From Dermacentor variabilis (Eukaryota; Arthropoda; Arachnida; Ixodida; Ixodidae), in NCBI RefSeq assembly GCF_050947875.1, contig NC_134569.1:189902067-189966066 (forward strand): a stretch of DNA of 64,000 nt. Direction: 5' to 3'. The number at the start of each line of letters is the position of its first letter. Positions within the stretch are counted from its first letter, which is position 1. Positions 58,346 through 64,000 of this stretch are shown here, piece by piece. The translations under genes were made by a program, and so were the position numbers. The notes under the pieces were generated by a model, which was not told the origin of the DNA, made no database searches, and saw only the letters and a list, made by a program, of their open reading frames with translations.

Positions 58346-58419
58346 GCTGTGAGTGGCGCTTCCTCCAATCCCATTAAGCATGCGCGCGCTTTGCTCGGAC
58401 TCTCAGTCTTGGCTTGTCA

Positions 58420-59050
58420 CCCATTCAAAATAGAGCTCCTGTTGAACGCTACCGCGGTGCAGTTCAATTTTCGAATGCAAAAGGCGTTAAACCGATTGAA
58501 ATTCACCGGCGATTCACAGACGCGTATGGCCAGTCGTGCATGGATGTAGACAACGTTTGCAAGTGGTGTAGAGAGTTTACAAGCGGTCGTACTGAAATTC
58601 ACGACAAAGACGGAGCGCCAGGCCGTCATTTTCCGCCGAGACATTCGCGACAGTTGGACAAATCATACGTGAAGGTCCGAGGGTCACTGTGGATATTTTT
58701 TGCATTTTGGTTCCTGAGACTTCTCGAAGTACCATCCACAGGATTTTAACGGAAACTTTGCAATATTAGAAGGCGTGTGCAAGATAGGTACCATGGCATT
58801 ACATTTTACACCTGAGACAAAACAGTCACGCGTGTGGCGGCACCCCTCTTTGCCCAAGCCGTGAAAACTCAAACAAACATAGTATGCCGATAAAGTCATG
58901 GCAATTTTGTTTTGAGACTGGGAAGGGGTACTGTTCGTCAACATTCTGCCTGCTAGGACAGCAATAAACGGTGACAGGTACTGTGACACACAAAAACAAA
59001 CCTCAGAAGGGCAATGAAGAACCGGAAAAGACATCAGGACCACCTAAATT
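58420..59050 (+). pseudogene. Mariner-type transposase remnant (SETMAR-like)
   Basis: 58450-58640 gives a mariner helix-turn-helix region: AKGVKPIEIHRRF, DVDNVCKWCREFTSGRTEIH. After a deletion and several stops, 58830-59050 retains RVWRHPSLPKP, KVMAILF-DWEGVLFVNILP and INGDRYCDT from the catalytic core. Much of the middle is missing. Confidence 0.75.
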
Positions 59051-60809
59051 CGGTATTTAGCAGAGCACACTGTATATCTAACGATGTTTTGAACAAGGAC
59101 AAGTTCTTCTGTTAATCTTGCGTTAAATTGGTGCACATGTAGTCAGTCTGGGAGCGAACACGATTCCAGCATGTTCTTTAGTGTTTTCTATATTTTGAAC
59201 TTTACGGGGTCAAAAATTCTTCAATTTGTGCAGCCTGTAGACTTCTGCAGAGTAACGTTTCACTGTTCAACATTACTTTTTTCAATGGCGTTGCCAGGCA
59301 TGGTTTGTTCGAGACTATCATGTCCGTTCCTTGACATCGCGGATGCAAAATTAACAAGTAAAGAGGCAACGTACGCTGTGGTACAATCACAGTGGGTTTT
59401 GTGATGGTGAAAGCTTATATTTCCATTGTTCTACATTTTCCCATTGTTTTCTATATTTGTATTGTTTTTCTGTTATATTTCTACAATATGTAGCCACTGT
59501 GGAACTTTGTAGAAAGGAAAACCGCATTGACATTTAGCATGTACCAGGGATAAATTCTGTATGGCTTGGTAGAATAGTGTAACCATTAGCCAAAGAGGCG
59601 ACATCTATGCAGAATGCTTTTCGTATATCCAAGAATATTCGACCGATCTAAAAAATTATTTCGGGCAAATTATTTTGGACAGCGCCATGCGCTCGCCGCA
59701 GTACATATTTCAATTTCCATAGAAAGTATTTCAGGGCCCCTCAAGGTTTTTGTCGATACTCATGTATCGTAATATCAGTAATTACGAAGGCCATGTCAAT
59801 TAAGGCAATGAAAGCCGTTCTAATGACCGCGACGAGAATGAAAGTACCCTTAGACTGTCTAAATAATTCTCCGATGGGAAAAATGGGAAAATGCTGCCAT
59901 TTCGTTTCAGCATCTAAGCAAAGACATTTTCAGGTGCAAGGTGATCTGCGAAACACCATGTGCCGGGTTTTTATCTTGCAGGCTAGACCATCTGTCCTGT
60001 CAGCTCCTGAAAATTTGTTCGGCGAGTGGCTGGGTACGTAGCTCGCTGAAAATACTGCCTGTGGACATTGTTGAGAGCATAAGCAAGACAGCAGTACATC
60101 CATTATAATTTATTTCGATATAAGGTGACAGACTTGCAAACAACTGATCATTTCGGTTCAATTAGTAATAACGTTTGGTACCACTGTTCAATTTTGCATC
60201 CAAGTCTGATAAATAGAAGAAATTTAAAAAGTTAAATCTTCAAAATGCACTAGCATTATTCGTATTTTCCCCACTGTAAGCAACATGCTAGTTTCAGCCT
60301 TTCAACTATAATGCTATGGTTGATTTTCACTGGTGTTGATCAACTTTGTTTTTGGTGTGGAAGACAGCTATTTTTATTGCATCGTGTATTGCTGTTTTTA
60401 ACATCTCACCCAAGAAGTGGAGTAATTACTGTTCAAGTAGAGACATACCGAGATGCATATATACATTGATTCAAATTGTTGAATGTAATGTCTGGTTCTC
60501 GTTTCGGCTTTATACAAGTTCTGAGTGTTTCGGAAATCAAGTATCATTTCAGCAAGCACATATTTAACAACTGCACTGTAAAATACAGCTTGCACTGGAC
60601 CTATTGTATACACGTACACAACACACTGTAATTTCTTTAATAATTGAAAATTGTCTTACTGATAAAAATGGCATTCAGTGCCTTAATTTTCTTTGCACTA
60701 TGTGTTGCACTTGATTAACTTCAAATGATCTGGAGGAACTGTTCACTTTTGAATTATTGGCACGAGGTGGCTTCAAGAGATAATTCCCACAATGATTACT
60801 ATTTACTCA
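59051..60809. other. No gene recognised
   Basis: AT-rich, only short unassignable ORFs. Confidence 0.5.
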
Positions 60810-60960
60810 ATATACGTTACAGGCCGAAAGGGCATTGAGTAAGGGGGGTTATTACAGTGAAATTACAAGAAAACTACTAAGGAAAAGGGTTACTAAGCAA
60901 GTGAAGAAAAAACAACACAACAAAATACGTTTGCGAAATAAGCACTGAAAGAGCGTTGGA
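60810..60960 (-). mobile_element. Possible CR1/L2 LINE 3'-end remnant
   Basis: TTACAGGCCGAAAGGGCATTG followed by a G-run and TTATTACAG parallels the 3' ends of LINE A and LINE C (hairpin then G-rich stretch). No ORF remains. Confidence 0.4.
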
Positions 60961-62545
60961 CTGCAAGTGAAGAAGAAAATTCAACACATCACAATATAAC
61001 CAAATTATGGGCTTAAACGACTAATCCATCATAAAGAGCTATTGCAAAAAACTCACCTCAAGCTTGTGACGAAATTTATGTAGTATTATTATGTATTAGT
61101 GGCCATGTAACCCCCCTTACACAATGCTTCAGTGAAGAGTGTAACGTACAGTGAATAAATAAGTTGAGCTTGGCGTTATAGAGGCACCTGGGTCTTTTTT
61201 CACTTGTAACCAAGCCAGGAACCTGTTACTGTTAGTGGTTTTCTATCTTATGGAAACAAAATTCCTAAGGATTGCAAACTGTACCAAAGTGCAAAGATAG
61301 TGTCGTCTGTGCTGCAATGGATGCTGAACACTCTGGCTTTCTCAGGACCTCAGGTAGTATCCATATACTACAACCCTGCAGTGTCTCACACGTACCATGC
61401 GTTTCAGACAAGTAGATATAAAAAAAGAGTTCGCTATATTTGTACATTTCTTCCGGGAATCCATTATTTGCTGTGGTGGACATCATATGCATATCTTGAA
61501 GTTACTTATGAACACTTAAACAGCTTGATAATTAGAATTTTACTTATTACTTTTAGAGGCCATGTTGTAACTAAAGTCAAAGCTAGCCAGTCCAGGAAGT
61601 ATTCGGTACACTCTGAGAAAAAAGAGAGTAAAAAGCGAGTCACGGAACCTGGACTCTCTTTTATCTACCGAAGACGCTTTTTTGCGCGAGTAGAGTCACA
61701 AAATCAAGTCAAGATTTCTGCATGGGTCATTCGACTCTCAGTGGCACGCGAAGAGTCGTCGTGAAAGATCGCGACTCCTGTGCGACTGGAGAAGTCTCGG
61801 CAAGGGAAAGCTGAAACTTCAGGAGTCTAAAAGCTTGACAATTGTTTTTCGAAATTTTTCGGACTGTATAAACATGTTCCCAAATATAAGCTTTTAATTT
61901 ACCCATTACTTAAATTATCGTAATACACTTACCGTGCACACAGTTCTGCACACGTTTTGTTTTATTATTGAACCAATAAGAGATAGTCATTATATAATAG
62001 CACTTAAATATTATTCTTGACAGTGAATAGAAGGGCACCATGGCACAAATAACAATAAACTGTTCAAATATGGCATGTTCGAAATAACTGAAGAACCATC
62101 AATATACATCAAGAAAGTAACCTTATGCATAGAAACTTCTTATAATAAACCATTCCTTGTCCCTGATATCATCTACAAGCACACCATGTGTAGAACGTGA
62201 ATTCGGAGTTTGCATATCCATACAAAAACTACAGCATTTTCATTTGATCCACTTAAGTGCATGACAAAAATAATGATTTATTAATGGCACATTTATTTGC
62301 TTGTCAGTGGTCAGTGGTCCTTAATAAGCGATAAATGCTTGGGTTAGTTATTTACATAATAGCAGCAGAGGTAATGCAAGTTGAATGCATGTGCGTGCAC
62401 TTTTAAACTAAACTAAGGAACATTTTTGTAGACAAGATAACGAAAATATGAATTACCAGATACATAACGAAAGGTATAACCACAAGGACAACTCAGTCAC
62501 ACTGTCAACATCAACATTAACCAAACAAAACAATTTCACATCTTG
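60961..62545. other. No gene recognised
   Basis: AT-rich. 61600-61830 has several GAGTC/GACTC motifs on both strands and may be an old MITE, but ends could not be defined. Confidence 0.45.
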
Positions 62546-64000
62546 TTACAAGTTCTCCTCCAAAATAGAGGTCAAGGCATCAAGGCACTCTGAAATTACT
62601 TCATCTCCAGGTTTCGCAGCATACATTGTACCACACCTTGCGACCCAATAGGAATATCGGTGTCTTCTGAATTCTAGTACTTCAAATCTTTCGACCAAAA
62701 AAGCACCTTCATTGCTCACAATGAAGATGCAAATAATCTGACAAAACTCTGGATCGTCCCCTCTTCGCATCACAAGCACATTTTCTACTTTGTAGGTTAC
62801 CTACCGTAGTGTCACTGACTTTGCGTGCCAGATGACACCAACTGGCAGAGCCTCTTGAATGCATGGGTGAAGCTCAGCCTTCTCCACAGATTTTGCACTG
62901 TTCGTAGATAGCACAATGTCTAAAGATAATTCACTGAACTCAAAGCTTTGGAGCAGCTGGTGCCTCTCTGCAAGGGTCTTGCAGACATTCCTGAAATTTT
63001 TTACACCCGTTGCAAGGCTCTTAAAATATTGGTGCTTTGCCTCGATGCTCATGCACTAGAACTGCTTCAGTGATCCAAAAAGAGATATGATGCGGGGGTA
63101 ATGTATGAGATAGTGCATCTTTGGAATGAGACGGACAGATGGGTAGCGACTGACGAAGGAACTCTTGAACTTTAATTTCGAAGTATGAAAGGGACTGTGA
63201 TGGAAGGCTGTCTGATAGTAACATGTCTAAAATTTCTTTTAAAAGGAGGTATACTTCCCAGTCCTTATTTCCCTCTGGAATACTGGACCCAAATATTTGG
63301 GGCAAGAGTCGGAAAAGGCACCATTTTTGTGATGCAGTGCCCCTCAGGGCACTTTTGCCATGTACAAAGGCTTCACTTGGCGGCAGTGGTTTGTTTTTCA
63401 CATCATTTCGACCATACTGGAACTTGCTCACTTTTTCAAGGTCTGATGAGGTCAAAATATGCTCATCAAACAACCCTTTTAGCACATTCTGTATTACAAA
63501 TGGCAATGCTCCTTCAAACATATCACGCATAATATCCGGTGGCAACTGTGATGTAACATCAAAGTGTTCAAGAGAAGACATTACTGACTCCCAATTCAAG
63601 CCATACAGCCGCTTATACAATGCAGGGTTTATTTGAATGGCTCTCAGGTGGTTCTCATGGAGCTCTTTAGTTCTTATTTGGCATAAGTCGTCTCTTGTTA
63701 TTGATGAAAGGTTTTTAATTTGTGCCATGGAAAACCGGCAAACAGATCCATGAGAAAAATTGCAGGAGAAACCACATAAGCGATGCATGGACAAGTTCTC
63801 TCCACAGAAAGCTAAAACTACCACCTTTAAACACACTTCCTTGCCATCCAACATGACATCAAGGCCCCTATCCTGCAAAGTTTTTAACTCTGCAAGCAAT
63901 GGCCGGAGCACAACCTCTATGCCATGCTTTTGTACATCTACATACTTTGCCATGATTGCGAGATGCATCATTTTTAACTGTGAACGATAGGCAGAAGGTA
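62546..64000 (-). pseudogene. Transposase-like gene, partial and broken, superfamily uncertain
   Basis: The minus-strand frame 63971-63021 reads LDGKEVCLKVVVLAFCGENL, CRFSMAQ (a usual CRFC-type Cys is Ser), LPPDIMRDMFEGALPFVIQN and KPLPPSEAF. Around 63130 it shifts frame: KMHYLIHYPRII, then a TAG in place of W, then CMSIEAKHQYFKSL continuing to about 62801. A separate downstream exon-like block, 62779-62546, gives VLVMRRGDDPEFCQI and RHRYSYWV. I recognise the HYP...EAKH family as a widespread transposon-borne protein but cannot fix its superfamily. The amino terminus lies beyond 64000. Confidence 0.6.

Noticed and set aside
1..64000. CRISPR arrays, bacterial operons, rRNA genes
   Set aside because: No regularly spaced repeats, no ribosome-binding-site-led gene chains and no rRNA-like stretches were seen.

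Overview
The window looks like nuclear DNA of a hard tick (Ixodidae, probably a metastriate genus). The main evidence is three near-full copies and one fragment of a tRNA-headed SINE that I recognise from memory as the tick family Ruka, plus retrotransposon ORFs typical of tick genomes. Genes have introns. There are no bacterial-type operons, rRNA genes or CRISPR arrays. Almost everything recognisable is a mobile element or its debris; I found no ordinary single-copy host gene.

Region by region. 1-2876 is one copy of a 2.88-kb sequence repeated in direct orientation at 36949-39824 with only two mismatches seen. It ends abruptly against a gypsy integrase remnant (2877-3320). 5513-20269 is the most interesting object: a 14,757-bp DNA transposon with perfect 29-bp terminal inverted repeats and flanking TTAA duplications, which are hallmarks of Kolobok. 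It holds two convergent, intron-containing genes: an 11-exon THAP-domain DDE transposase gene (+, 5982-14722) and a three-exon gene (-, 19907-15371) for a 210-residue protein with the cysteine-rich C-terminal domain of P2X7 receptors. Older transposon scraps lie only in its introns and non-coding parts. 21597-29650 (-) is a decayed MULE-type transposase gene that keeps a recognisable catalytic exon and a SWIM zinc finger. 33467-49690 is a nested LINE cluster. LINE A (-, CR1/L2-like, intact RT, canonical 2A-like motif, Ruka inserted with a 14-bp target duplication) lies head-to-head with LINE B (+, Jockey/I-like with RNase H). LINE B is broken by LINE C (-, CR1/L2-like, variant 2A-like motif) and by a second, unidentified 1.6-kb insertion. 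52911-56065 holds two tandem MITEs, one carrying a captured 115-bp RTE segment, and a 5'-truncated RTE LINE with 13-bp target duplications. 57437-59050 holds another Ruka and a mariner remnant. The window ends in a broken transposase-like gene (-, 62546-64000) that continues outside.

How it works together. In the Kolobok-like element each gene starts just inside one terminal repeat and the two run toward each other. The THAP protein should bind the ends and catalyse movement. The P2X7-C-like protein has an intact spliced frame, so it may be an accessory protein, but that role is inference. Exon boundaries were derived by eye from splice signals, reading phase and protein-family resemblance. 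No database search was possible.
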